This document shows positions 6,991 through 15,246 of a stretch of DNA of 34,198 bases, piece by piece. Below the pieces are notes generated by a model. It was not told the DNA's origin. It did no database searches and saw only the letters and a list, made by a program, of their open reading frames with translations. Source of the DNA: Cacconaster sp033811195. GTDB taxonomy: Bacteria; Bacteroidota; Bacteroidia; Bacteroidales; UBA932. Numbering within the stretch: the stretch's first letter is position 1; each line of letters opens with the position of its first letter. Both the position numbers and the translations under genes were made by a program. The DNA lies in assembly GCA_033811195.1 (NCBI GenBank), contig JAPXOZ010000018.1, positions 1-34,198 of the forward strand. The letters run 5' to 3'.

Positions 6991-8070
6991 ATGGAGAGCA
7001 TCGACAGATATTGCGAAGAGGCGATTTTATTCCTCAAAAAAATGATTACCATTCCTTCGCTCTCATTCGAAGAGGCGGACAGAGCGGCATTTATAGTAGA
7101 ATATCTCAGGGAGAGATCTCTCGAACCGCAACTTGTCGGCAATAATATCATCTTACGACTCCCCCACTCTCTCAACGGACGTCCCGTGCTAATGCTCAAC
7201 AGCCATATAGACACCATCAAACCCTCAGAACGCTACACTTTCGATCCCTTCAATCCTCCACTGGACGAGGAGCGAATACTCGGAGTCGGAAGCAATGATG
7301 CGGGGGGTAGCGTCACCTCTCTCCTCCACACATTTCTCTATTTAGCGGAGCATAAAGAGCTACTGGACTCCCTCAAAGTGGAGCCATTGCTGGTACTCAC
7401 CGCAGAAGAGGAGCGCTCAGGCCCGAACGGTATGAGCAAGATAAGCGCTGAGATGCCCGCTCTTGCGGAAATGGCGATTGTAGGTGAACCCACGAATATG
7501 TGCGCCGCTATAGCTGAAAGGGGATTGCTGGTGATAGATGCCATTGCAAAAGGAGTCAGCGGCCATGCCGGCCGAAATGATGGTGAGAATGCTATACTTA
7601 TTGCCCTCGATGATATCTCAATCCTCAGGAATTTTGTCTTCGAGAAAATCTCCCCCACAATGGGGTCAACCCACCTCAACATCACACAGATCAATGCCGG
7701 CATAGCACACAATGTAATTCCGGATGAGTGTTCCTATGTGGTGGACATCAGACCGACTGACGTATACACCAACTCGGAAATAATGGAAATCCTCCAAAAA
7801 AGACTCCGGAGCACTCTCAAGGCACGCAATCTTACTAACCGCTCATCTGCTACTCCTACCGATCATCCTCTATTGGATGCCGCTGACAGATGCTCAATAG
7901 AAACATTCATCTCCCCCACCACTTCCGATTGGATGCGTCTCAAAATTCCTGCAATTAAAATGGGTCCGGGAGAGTCATCACGTTCACACAAAGCAGACGA
8001 ATTTATCCTAAAAGAGGAAATACGCCATGCTATCCACACATACATTAAATTCATAACCCATCTGAAATGA
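6991..8070 (+). CDS. argE: M20-family deacylase (N-acylcitrulline or N-acylornithine deacylase)
   Basis: A 359-residue zinc aminoacylase. Expected metal ligands and catalytic residues are all visible: H72 and D74 in SHIDT, D103 in GSNDAGG, E139 (general base) and E140 in AEEE, E166 in VGEPTN, and H333 in RSHKADEF. The middle lid domain carries GVSGHAGR. Because ArgF' acts on acylated ornithine, the natural substrate should be N-acylcitrulline, probably N-succinylcitrulline, giving citrulline for ArgG. DapE is a close relative, but the position between argB and argH favours the arginine role. Its stop overlaps the argH start (ATGA). Confidence 0.88.
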   Translation: MESIDRYCEEAILFLKKMITIPSLSFEEADRAAFIVEYLRERSLEPQLVGNNIILRLPHSLNGRPVLMLNSHIDTIKPSERYTFDPFNPPLDEERILGVGSNDAGGSVTSLLHTFLYLAEHKELLDSLKVEPLLVLTAEEERSGPNGMSKISAEMPALAEMAIVGEPTNMCAAIAERGLLVIDAIAKGVSGHAGRNDGENAILIALDDISILRNFVFEKISPTMGSTHLNITQINAGIAHNVIPDECSYVVDIRPTDVYTNSEIMEILQKRLRSTLKARNLTNRSSATPTDHPLLDAADRCSIETFISPTTSDWMRLKIPAIKMGPGESSRSHKADEFILKEEIRHAIHTYIKFITHLK

Positions 8071-9383
8071 GCACTCTTTGGAACAAAGGCACTTCCGCCA
8101 CAGAAATTGTTGAAGAATTTACCGTAGGTAATGACAAGATCCTCGATCTGCGCCTTGCAAAATATGACGTAATTGGCTCCAAGGCCCACATTGTGATGCT
8201 TACCTCCATCGGACTGCTCGAAAAAGAGGAAGAGAACATTCTCACTCAAGAATTGGACAAAATCCTAACTGAAATAGAAGAGGGCAAATTTGTCATCGAA
8301 GAGGGAGTGGAAGATATTCATTCGCAGGTGGAGCTGATACTCACCCGAAGAGTAGGTGACCTCGGCAAGAAAATCCACTCCGGGCGCTCCCGTAACGATC
8401 AGGTACTTGTAGATCTCAAACTCTATTTCAAGGATGAGGCACTCCTGATCAGAGATGAAGTGCGCAGCCTTTTTGACACGCTCCTCAAGTTGAGCACAAA
8501 ATTCTCCAACGTACTGCTTCCCGGTTATACTCACGGACAGATTGCTATGCCCTCATCTTTTGGAATGTGGCTCGGTGCTTACGCTGAAACCCTTGTGGAT
8601 GATATGACAATGTTGGCTGCCGCATACAGGATAATCGACCAAAATCCTCTCGGTTCTGCTGCCGGATATGGCTCCTCATTCCCTCTGGACAGAGAACAGA
8701 CCACCCGTTTGCTTGACTTTAAAACGCTTCATTTCAACTCCATTGCAGCACAGATGAGTCGCGGGAAATGCGAAAAAGCATTGAGCTATGCCCTAGCTGC
8801 CATAGCATCCACCCTCAACAAACTCGCTTCGGATTGCGCTCAATATATGAGTGGCAACTATGGTTTTATCTCATTTCCGGATGAACTTACAACAGGCTCG
8901 AGCATAATGCCTCACAAGAAAAATCCCGATGTGTGGGAACTTATCAGAGCCAGGAGCAACCGTCTCCAGAGCATTCCAAATGAGATTTCCCTCCTCTGCG
9001 CCAATTTGGCTCACGGCTACCACAGGGATTTCCAGCTACTCAAGGATATCCTCTTCCCCGCCATTGAAACCACCCACAGCATCATTGGAATGACACAATA
9101 TATGCTGAACAATATGCGGGTGAATGAGAAAATCCTGAATGACCCCAAATATGACTACCTATTCACCGTGGAAGAGGTCAATAAACGCGTACTTGCCGGA
9201 ATGCCATTTAGGGATGCTTACAAAAGTGTCGGCATTGAGGTCAACAACCATACATTTGCCACCGACATTTCTAAAGAGTATGACAGTGTTGAAAAACTCA
9301 ACCATACCCATATCGGAAGCATCGGAAATCTCTCTAACGAGAAAATTTCCTCCAAGATGGATGATATAATGAAAGAGTTTTAA
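8067..9383 (+). CDS. argH: Argininosuccinate lyase
   Basis: A 438-residue member of the fumarase/aspartase superfamily, splitting argininosuccinate to arginine and fumarate. Visible motifs are EDIHSQVE, HSGRSRNDQV, PGYTHGQIAMPSSFG, NPLGSAAGYGSS, and the flexible catalytic loop GSSIMPHKKNPD (S278/S279). Length is slightly short of the usual 455-460. It is the last gene of the arginine cluster. Its stop overlaps by four bases the stop of the convergent RNase G gene, and no terminator hairpin separates them. Confidence 0.96.
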   Translation: MSTLWNKGTSATEIVEEFTVGNDKILDLRLAKYDVIGSKAHIVMLTSIGLLEKEEENILTQELDKILTEIEEGKFVIEEGVEDIHSQVELILTRRVGDLGKKIHSGRSRNDQVLVDLKLYFKDEALLIRDEVRSLFDTLLKLSTKFSNVLLPGYTHGQIAMPSSFGMWLGAYAETLVDDMTMLAAAYRIIDQNPLGSAAGYGSSFPLDREQTTRLLDFKTLHFNSIAAQMSRGKCEKALSYALAAIASTLNKLASDCAQYMSGNYGFISFPDELTTGSSIMPHKKNPDVWELIRARSNRLQSIPNEISLLCANLAHGYHRDFQLLKDILFPAIETTHSIIGMTQYMLNNMRVNEKILNDPKYDYLFTVEEVNKRVLAGMPFRDAYKSVGIEVNNHTFATDISKEYDSVEKLNHTHIGSIGNLSNEKISSKMDDIMKEF

Positions 9384-10927
9384 TCCAGAGGGTCACCTTT
9401 GCGGTCAAACCATCCGGTCTTAATGATGGGGTAGTCGGTATCACCTACTACTTTTATAGAGCAATTGTATTTCCTGCACCACTTGTAACGGATACTCAAC
9501 AACCCTTTGGTGAGGTATGCAGCAAGAATAGGACTTGTACGGAGTATGAATTCTTTGATCTTTTTCTCCTTGACATAGAATGCAAGCTCTCTCTCCAGCG
9601 TCTCATCTATGAGAAGTGTCGGACCGATCTTGCCCGTGCCATTGCAGGTGGGACACGCCTCTGCTGTATCTATTTCTTTCGTAGGACGCACCCTTTGGCG
9701 GGTAATCTGCATCAAGCCAAATCTCGTAAGTGGAAGAATAGTATGTTTGGCCCTATCCGAAGCCATTGCCGCACTCATATGTTTATAGAGGAGAGACTTG
9801 TGCTCATTGTTGTCCATATCGATGAAGTCGATGACCACAATACCTCCCATATCCCTCAGGCGAATCTGACGTGCAATCTCATCGGCAGCATTAATGTTGA
9901 CATCATAAGAGTTGTTCTCCTGCTCCCTGTTTTTGGTGCGGATACCACTGTTTACATCGATTACGTGCAGCGCTTCAGTATGCTCGATGATAAGGTATGC
10001 TCCCTGACGAAGGGAAACTATCTTGCCGAATGATGCTTTGATCTGCCTTGTAACCTCGAAGTAATCGAAGATGGGTTCAGTACCCTTGTAAAGTTTGACT
10101 ATTTTTTCCTGTTCCGGAGCAATAAGTGAAACATACTCGCAAACCTCTTCATAGATACTCTCGTCATTGACATATATATTGGAGAAGGAGTCGTTGAGTA
10201 GATCACGGAGAATGGTAGTAGTTCTGCTATTCTCGGTAAAAAGCAGCTGGGTAGACTTTGATTTGGCGATTTTTGGCCAGGCGTCCTCCCATTTTTTAAT
10301 CAGTGATCTGAGTTCCGCATCCAGTACGGCGGCTTTCTTACCCTCTGCAGCAGTCCTGATTATGACACCGTAATTGCGTGGAAGAATACTATAGACAAGG
10401 CGCTCGAGACGGCGCTTTTCCTCCCTGGATTTGATTTTCAGCGATACGTTGACCTTATCGGCAAATGGCAGGAGCACCATATTGCGTCCTGCAATGGAAA
10501 TTTCTGCGGTAAGTCTCGAACCCTTAGTGGAGATAGGCTCCTTGACTATCTGGACTATTATGGGTTGTCCTGGGGATAAAAATCTCTCAATTTTACCCTC
10601 TTTTTCAAGAATCTCGTCAATCCTTACATTGGAATAGAAGGATTTGAAATGCTTGTTGGTATTGATTTGACGTGTAAAATAATCAAATGCCTTAAAATTA
10701 AATCCGAGGTCAAGATAGTGTAGGAAAGCATCTTTCTCATCACCTATATCCACGAATGCCGCATTTAGCGCAGGCAGAAGCTTCTTTACTTTGCCGAGAT
10801 AGACATCGCCGACATTATAGTTTTTGCCTCCGTGCGCCTCCTTGTGGAGTTCCATCAGACGATGATTTTCCATCAGTGCAATGGAAATATCCGTCTGCTT
10901 GACATCAATTATCAGATCTCTCTCCAT
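9380..10927 (-). CDS. rng: Ribonuclease E/G family endoribonuclease
   Basis: A 515-residue endonuclease of RNase G size, acting in rRNA maturation and mRNA decay. An S1-like domain spans about residues 37-110 (VGDVYLGKV, AAFVDIGDEKDAFLH). The catalytic metal Asp pair is D324 in HVIDVNSG and D367 in VVIDFID, with the same 43-residue spacing as in E. coli RNase E. The zinc-link CPTC is at 425-428. It lacks the long C-terminal scaffold of RNase E. It is the last gene after HU and the 29-residue ribosomal protein on the minus strand, a neighbourhood familiar from Bacteroidota. Confidence 0.94.
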   Translation of the reverse strand: MERDLIIDVKQTDISIALMENHRLMELHKEAHGGKNYNVGDVYLGKVKKLLPALNAAFVDIGDEKDAFLHYLDLGFNFKAFDYFTRQINTNKHFKSFYSNVRIDEILEKEGKIERFLSPGQPIIVQIVKEPISTKGSRLTAEISIAGRNMVLLPFADKVNVSLKIKSREEKRRLERLVYSILPRNYGVIIRTAAEGKKAAVLDAELRSLIKKWEDAWPKIAKSKSTQLLFTENSRTTTILRDLLNDSFSNIYVNDESIYEEVCEYVSLIAPEQEKIVKLYKGTEPIFDYFEVTRQIKASFGKIVSLRQGAYLIIEHTEALHVIDVNSGIRTKNREQENNSYDVNINAADEIARQIRLRDMGGIVVIDFIDMDNNEHKSLLYKHMSAAMASDRAKHTILPLTRFGLMQITRQRVRPTKEIDTAEACPTCNGTGKIGPTLLIDETLERELAFYVKEKKIKEFILRTSPILAAYLTKGLLSIRYKWCRKYNCSIKVVGDTDYPIIKTGWFDRKGDPLD

Positions 10928-11027
10928 CTAAAACAGTTCCTTTATAAAAGACAATAATCCGAAGCGGGCCGCAGATCGTTCGCGAAACCACTTCAGATTA
11001 TATAGTCAGGCCAAAATCAGCAGCAAA

Positions 11028-11117
11028 TTATTTCTTCTTGTGTCTGTTTTTGCGCAAACGTTTTTTGCGTTTGTGCGTGGCCATTTTATGTCTCTTTCTT
11101 TTCTTACCGCTTGGCAT
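11028..11117 (-). CDS. 29-residue basic ribosomal protein of the mS38/bS22 (AURKAIP1/COX24) type
   Basis: ATG at 11117-11115, stop at 11030-11028. The 29 residues start MPSGKKRKRHKM and end RKNRHKKK, with THKRKKRLRKN between; 19 of them are Lys, Arg or His. The pattern KKRKRHKM-x-x-H-KRKKRLRKN-RH resembles the COX24/AURKAIP1 motif of mitochondrial mS38 and the actinobacterial mini-protein bS22, which bind rRNA in the small subunit. It is 20 bases downstream of HU and 100 bases upstream of rng. It is a real gene that is easily missed on length. Ribosome association is inferred from family likeness. Confidence 0.8.
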   Translation of the reverse strand: MPSGKKRKRHKMATHKRKKRLRKNRHKKK

Positions 11118-11137
11118 AATAGTATTATTTTATAAAA

Positions 11138-11419
11138 TTACTGTGCGTTTTTTACCATATCGACAAAAACTTTCGCGGGCTTGAATGAAGGAATTTTGTG
11201 TGCGGGAATAACGATAGTAGTGTTTTTTGAAATGTTGCGAGCAGTTTTTTCTGCACGTTCTTTTACGATGAAACTTCCAAAACCGCGAAGATATACGTTA
11301 TCGCCTTTTTCTAGTGAATTTTTAACGCTGTCCATAAAGCACTCGATCACTTTTTGTACTGCAATCTTTTCCAAACCTGTAGCCTTTGCAACTTCGTTAA
11401 CTATGTCTGCTTTTGTCAT
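11138..11419 (-). CDS. HU-family DNA-binding protein
   Basis: A 93-residue nucleoid protein of the HU/IHF family. Two N-terminal helices (1-38) are followed by the GDNVYLRGFGSF strand and turn (39-50), the beta-arm (52-75) and the C-terminal helix FKPAK-x-FVDMVK. The arm tip reads ARNISKNTT where E. coli HU has GRNPxTG, so the intercalating Pro is replaced by I63. I recall this form in other Bacteroidota HU proteins. It has a very strong promoter of its own (11493-11463) and is followed by the 29-residue ribosomal protein and rng. Confidence 0.93.
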   Translation of the reverse strand: MTKADIVNEVAKATGLEKIAVQKVIECFMDSVKNSLEKGDNVYLRGFGSFIVKERAEKTARNISKNTTIVIPAHKIPSFKPAKVFVDMVKNAQ

Positions 11420-11462
11420 AACAATTTAGTATTTAATGGTTCATATTTCTTAATTAGGGATG

Positions 11463-11493
11463 CAAAAATAAAGTTATTTTTTTAATATTCAAA
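11463..11493 (-). promoter_or_regulatory. Consensus Bacteroidota promoter for HU
   Basis: On the minus strand TTTG (11493-11490), a 19-base spacer, then TATTTTTG (11470-11463). This is a full match to TTTG-N19-TAnnTTTG. Transcription should start near 11456, giving a leader of about 35 bases before the HU ATG. Confidence 0.8.
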
Positions 11494-11610
11494 AACTAAT
11501 GTGTTTTTTCTCTATTTTTCGGTTTGGCATAATGATTGACCAATATAAGTGTACCATACGAAATTGTGCGAAAACGGTTTATTTGAGTTATATTACTGAC
11601 AATTTGACAC

Positions 11611-14025
11611 ATGAAAGATAGATTTGACAATATTTTCTCGGCAAACGCACCGGAAGTAAACATTATACCGGTTATGAATATAGACAACATACAAAGCCTA
11701 AAAGATAGTGAGATGCCCCCTGTTTTGCCAATATTGACACTTAGGAATGCCATTCTCTTCCCTGAGACTGTCATACCGGTTACTATAGGCAGGGAGAAAT
11801 CCATTCGTCTGATTAACGAATCTTACAAATCCAACCGCTTGATAGGCGTGGTCACCCAGATTGATGCGAAAGTGGAAGACCCACAGCCGGAAGAGCTCTT
11901 CGAAATAGGAACTCTGGGCAAAATCATAAAAATCATTGAAATGCCCGACAAGACCATTACGGCAATTGTGCAGGGTCTACGCAGATTCAAGGTTGATCAG
12001 ATCAATATCACAGCACCCTATCTTATGGCGCAGGTGACCTATCTTGAAGATATAATTCCCGACAAGAACGACAGCGATATGGATGCCATCACCGATAGCA
12101 TCAAGGATAGCGCTCTTCATATCATAAGACTCTCTCCCAACCTCCCTTCGGAGGCAGGATTTGCCATTAAGAACCTTGAGGGATATGAATTCCTAATCAA
12201 TTTCATTGCTTCGAGCATAGAGATTGACAACATTGTCGACAAAGTAGAGCTGCTCCGACTTGCATCACTCAAGGAGCGAGCTCTCAAACTGCTCGAACTG
12301 CTCAACCGACAGATTGAGATACTCAAAATTAAAGATGATATCCAGAGGAAGGTGAAAAGCGAGATTGATCAACAGCAGAGAGAGTACTATCTGAGCAACC
12401 AGCTCAAAACCATCCAGGAAGAGTTGGGCATCGGCTCGGATCAACAGGATTTCTCACAATTAAGGGAAAAGGCGGCAAAGAAAAAATGGCCTCAGTATGC
12501 TGCAGACACTTTTGAAAAAGAGATTAAGAAACTGGAAAACACCAATCCCAGTTCACCCGACTTCAATATACAGTATTCTTATGTGGAGTTTTTAACCGAT
12601 CTCCCCTGGGATGAGGGCACAGAGGACAATCTGGACATGAAAAATGCACAGAAAATCCTCGACGAGGATCATTACGGTCTTGAAAAGGTCAAGGAGAGAA
12701 TCATCGAATACCTCGCCGTACTCAAGCTCAAGGGTGATATGAAGTCCCCCATTATCTGCCTCCACGGGCCCCCCGGGGTAGGTAAAACCTCACTCGGTAA
12801 GTCTGTGGCACGTGCCCTTGGTAGAAAGTATGGAAGAATCTCGCTTGGAGGACTCCACGATGAATCCGAAATTAGAGGTCATAGGAGAACATATATCGGC
12901 GCAATGCCGGGTCGCATCATTCAGACTATCAAAAGAGCCGGCAGTTGCAATCCGGTAATAGTACTGGATGAAATAGACAAAGTGGGCGACAATTTCAGAG
13001 GCGATCCAGCATCAGCGCTGCTCGAGGTTCTCGACCCTGAACAAAACACGGCATTCCACGATAACTACCTCGATATTGATTACGACCTTTCGAGGGTGCT
13101 TTTCATCACCACTGCGAATAATGTAACTACCATACATCCCGCTCTCCGCGATAGAATGGAACTCATCAATGTCTCCGGCTATCTTGCGCAGGAGAAGGTC
13201 TCCATTGCGGAAGGATATCTTATACCAAAGCAGATTGAGGCCCACGGTCTCAAGAAGGAGGATATGCAACTATCCAAAGAGGCGATAGACACCATTATCG
13301 ATTGGTATACTCGCGAATCAGGCGTAAGAGGCCTGGACAAGCAGATAGCTAAGATCGCACGAATAACGGCTAAGAAGATAGCCCTGGAAGAGGAACTAAA
13401 GCCGGAGCTCGACAGCGAAGACATCAAAGATTATCTCGGACTGCCCACCAACCAGCCCAACATTCAGGAAGGTAATGAGGCTCCGGGTGTAGTTACCGGT
13501 CTGGCCTGGACCGAGATGGGTGGCGATATCCTATTTGTGGAGTGCAGCCTAAGCGAAGGCAAGGGAGTACTCTCCACCACCGGTAATCTCGGAGATGTGA
13601 TGAAGGAGTCGGCAACCATAGCGCTACAATACCTAAAGGCTCATCCTGAGCTTTCCGGAGTCGATGGAAAGAGTTTTTATAAAAAGGATTTCCACATTCA
13701 CGTGCCGGAAGGGGCTATTCCTAAGGATGGACCATCCGCAGGTATCACAATGGTCACTGCTATCGCTTCTGCACTTCGCAATAAGAGTATCCGCAGCGGT
13801 ATTGCAATGACTGGAGAGATCACTCTGAGAGGCAGGGTGCTTCCGGTTGGCGGCATCAAAGAGAAGATTCTTGCAGCCAAAAGGGCCGGAGTCAAAACAA
13901 TTCTCCTCTCCTATGAAAATGAGAGGGATATCAAAGAGATCAAAGATATCTACATCGAGGGCCTTGACTTTAAATATGTAAAAACCATTGACGAGGTTAT
14001 CAACTACGTCTTTTCAGAGCAATAA
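11611..14025 (+). CDS. lon: ATP-dependent protease Lon
   Basis: An 804-residue cytosolic AAA+ serine protease that degrades misfolded and regulatory proteins. The N-terminal substrate domain starts at about residue 36 (LPILTLRNAILFPE) and is followed by a coiled region. Walker A is GPPGVGKTS (386-394), Walker B is VIVLDEIDK, and the sensor stretch is FITTANN. The protease domain has the Ser-Lys dyad: S709 in KDGPSAG and K750 in GGIKEK. Length is normal. It is divergent from HU across 191 bases. The ung gene follows 2 bases after its stop. Confidence 0.97.
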   Translation: MKDRFDNIFSANAPEVNIIPVMNIDNIQSLKDSEMPPVLPILTLRNAILFPETVIPVTIGREKSIRLINESYKSNRLIGVVTQIDAKVEDPQPEELFEIGTLGKIIKIIEMPDKTITAIVQGLRRFKVDQINITAPYLMAQVTYLEDIIPDKNDSDMDAITDSIKDSALHIIRLSPNLPSEAGFAIKNLEGYEFLINFIASSIEIDNIVDKVELLRLASLKERALKLLELLNRQIEILKIKDDIQRKVKSEIDQQQREYYLSNQLKTIQEELGIGSDQQDFSQLREKAAKKKWPQYAADTFEKEIKKLENTNPSSPDFNIQYSYVEFLTDLPWDEGTEDNLDMKNAQKILDEDHYGLEKVKERIIEYLAVLKLKGDMKSPIICLHGPPGVGKTSLGKSVARALGRKYGRISLGGLHDESEIRGHRRTYIGAMPGRIIQTIKRAGSCNPVIVLDEIDKVGDNFRGDPASALLEVLDPEQNTAFHDNYLDIDYDLSRVLFITTANNVTTIHPALRDRMELINVSGYLAQEKVSIAEGYLIPKQIEAHGLKKEDMQLSKEAIDTIIDWYTRESGVRGLDKQIAKIARITAKKIALEEELKPELDSEDIKDYLGLPTNQPNIQEGNEAPGVVTGLAWTEMGGDILFVECSLSEGKGVLSTTGNLGDVMKESATIALQYLKAHPELSGVDGKSFYKKDFHIHVPEGAIPKDGPSAGITMVTAIASALRNKSIRSGIAMTGEITLRGRVLPVGGIKEKILAAKRAGVKTILLSYENERDIKEIKDIYIEGLDFKYVKTIDEVINYVFSEQ

Positions 14026-14027
14026 TT

Positions 14028-14696
14028 ATGGACGTGAAGATCGAAAGCAGTTGGAAAGAGGCTTTGAGCGAAGAATTCAAGAAACCCTACTTCGCCTCTC
14101 TTGTAGAGACACTTCGCACCGAGAAACGTCAGGGACGAATCATATACCCTCCCGGACCGCTTATTTTCAATGCTTTCGCTCTCACGCCCATTGATAAAGT
14201 AAAGGTGGTAATTCTGGGCCAGGATCCCTATCATGGCCCCGGACAGGCTCACGGCCTCTCCTTTTCAGTGCCACATGGAGTCCAGCCGCCCCCTTCCCTA
14301 CTCAATATATATAAGGAGATAGAGAATGATCTGGGCATCACCCTACAAAAAGATGGTTCACTCGAGGGATGGGCTCGCCAAGGGGTATTCCTGCTCAACG
14401 CAGTGCTTACCGTAAGGGCCTCTGAAGCTACTTCCCACAGTACGATAGGATGGATGGAATTTACCGATGCCGTTATCCGGATCCTTTCCGAGAAGCGCGA
14501 AAATATCGTTTTCCTGCTTTGGGGCAATTTTGCAAGAAGCAAAAAGGAGCTGATTGATACCTCCAAACATTTCGTATTTGAAGCAGCGCATCCTTCGCCT
14601 CTGGCAAGGGGAGCATTTTTCGGGTGCAGACATTTCTCGATGACCAACGAGGCACTTGTAAGCCGTGGACTCTCCCCTATTGACTGGAGTTTATAA
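14028..14696 (+). CDS. ung: Uracil-DNA glycosylase, family 1
   Basis: A 222-residue base-excision repair enzyme that removes uracil from DNA. Motif 1 is GQDPYHG (64-70) with catalytic D66. LLNAVLTVRA follows, and the C-terminal loop is AAHPSPLARG with catalytic H188. Residues 142-222 carry LLWGNFARSK and the closing CRHFSMTNE. Length is as expected. It starts 2 bases after lon, so the two are probably cotranscribed. Confidence 0.96.
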   Translation: MDVKIESSWKEALSEEFKKPYFASLVETLRTEKRQGRIIYPPGPLIFNAFALTPIDKVKVVILGQDPYHGPGQAHGLSFSVPHGVQPPPSLLNIYKEIENDLGITLQKDGSLEGWARQGVFLLNAVLTVRASEATSHSTIGWMEFTDAVIRILSEKRENIVFLLWGNFARSKKELIDTSKHFVFEAAHPSPLARGAFFGCRHFSMTNEALVSRGLSPIDWSL

Positions 14697-14702
14697 TAAC
14701 TT

Positions 14703-14733
14703 TTTGAATTCTTGTTTTTTAGCTATACCTTCG
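14703..14733 (+). promoter_or_regulatory. Bacteroidota-type promoter for the coaD operon
   Basis: TTTG (14703-14706), exactly 19 bases, then TACCTTCG (14726-14733), one mismatch from TAnnTTTG. Transcription would start near 14740, so the ATG at 14750 would have a leader of only about ten bases. This makes the in-frame ATG at 14759 a reasonable alternative start for coaD. Confidence 0.65.
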
Positions 14734-14749
14734 CGGTGTAATATCTGAT

Positions 14750-15232
14750 ATGAAAAATATGAGACTTGCACTTTTTCCGGGCTCTTTCGATCCTTTTACA
14801 ATGGGCCACCTGGATGTTTTGAAATCCGCACTTAAACTTTTTGACAAAGTCGTTGTGGCAGTGGGATACAATAGCTCCAAAGGAGGACTATTTTCCCCCG
14901 AAGCCAGAGTTGAGATGATTAAAAAAGCCATTGGAGATCTGGAACGTGTAGAAGTAGACTCATATACCGGCCTCACCGTAGATTACTGCAGAAAAATAGG
15001 TGCGGTATGCATCATAAGGGGCTTGAGAACCACCACCGACTTTGAACTTGAAAGCGTTATCGCCCAGGCCAACCGCAAAATGGCTCCGGACATCTCCAGC
15101 ATATTCATCCCCGCAGGGCACGAATATTCATTTATTTCCTCGACTGTAGTTAGAGATGTACTCATGAATGGCGGTGACGCAAAATGTTTTTTGCCACCCG
15201 GCATTGACATTGACGATTACATTCATAAATAG
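14750..15232 (+). CDS. coaD: Phosphopantetheine adenylyltransferase
   Basis: A 160-residue nucleotidyltransferase that makes dephospho-CoA from 4'-phosphopantetheine and ATP, the penultimate step of CoA synthesis. The N-terminal motif is LFPGSFDPFTMGH (the H/TxGH nucleotide-binding signature), with IIRGLRTTTDFELE in the middle and EYSFISSTVVRD (ISSTxxR-type) near the C-terminus. The start is 14750 or 14759; the shorter form fits the family N-terminus and the promoter distance. The last CoA enzyme, coaE, is also in this window but in a separate operon. The thioredoxin-like gene begins 15 bases after its stop. Confidence 0.96.
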   Translation: MKNMRLALFPGSFDPFTMGHLDVLKSALKLFDKVVVAVGYNSSKGGLFSPEARVEMIKKAIGDLERVEVDSYTGLTVDYCRKIGAVCIIRGLRTTTDFELESVIAQANRKMAPDISSIFIPAGHEYSFISSTVVRDVLMNGGDAKCFLPPGIDIDDYIHK

Positions 15233-15246
15233 TATCTGTCACAGGC

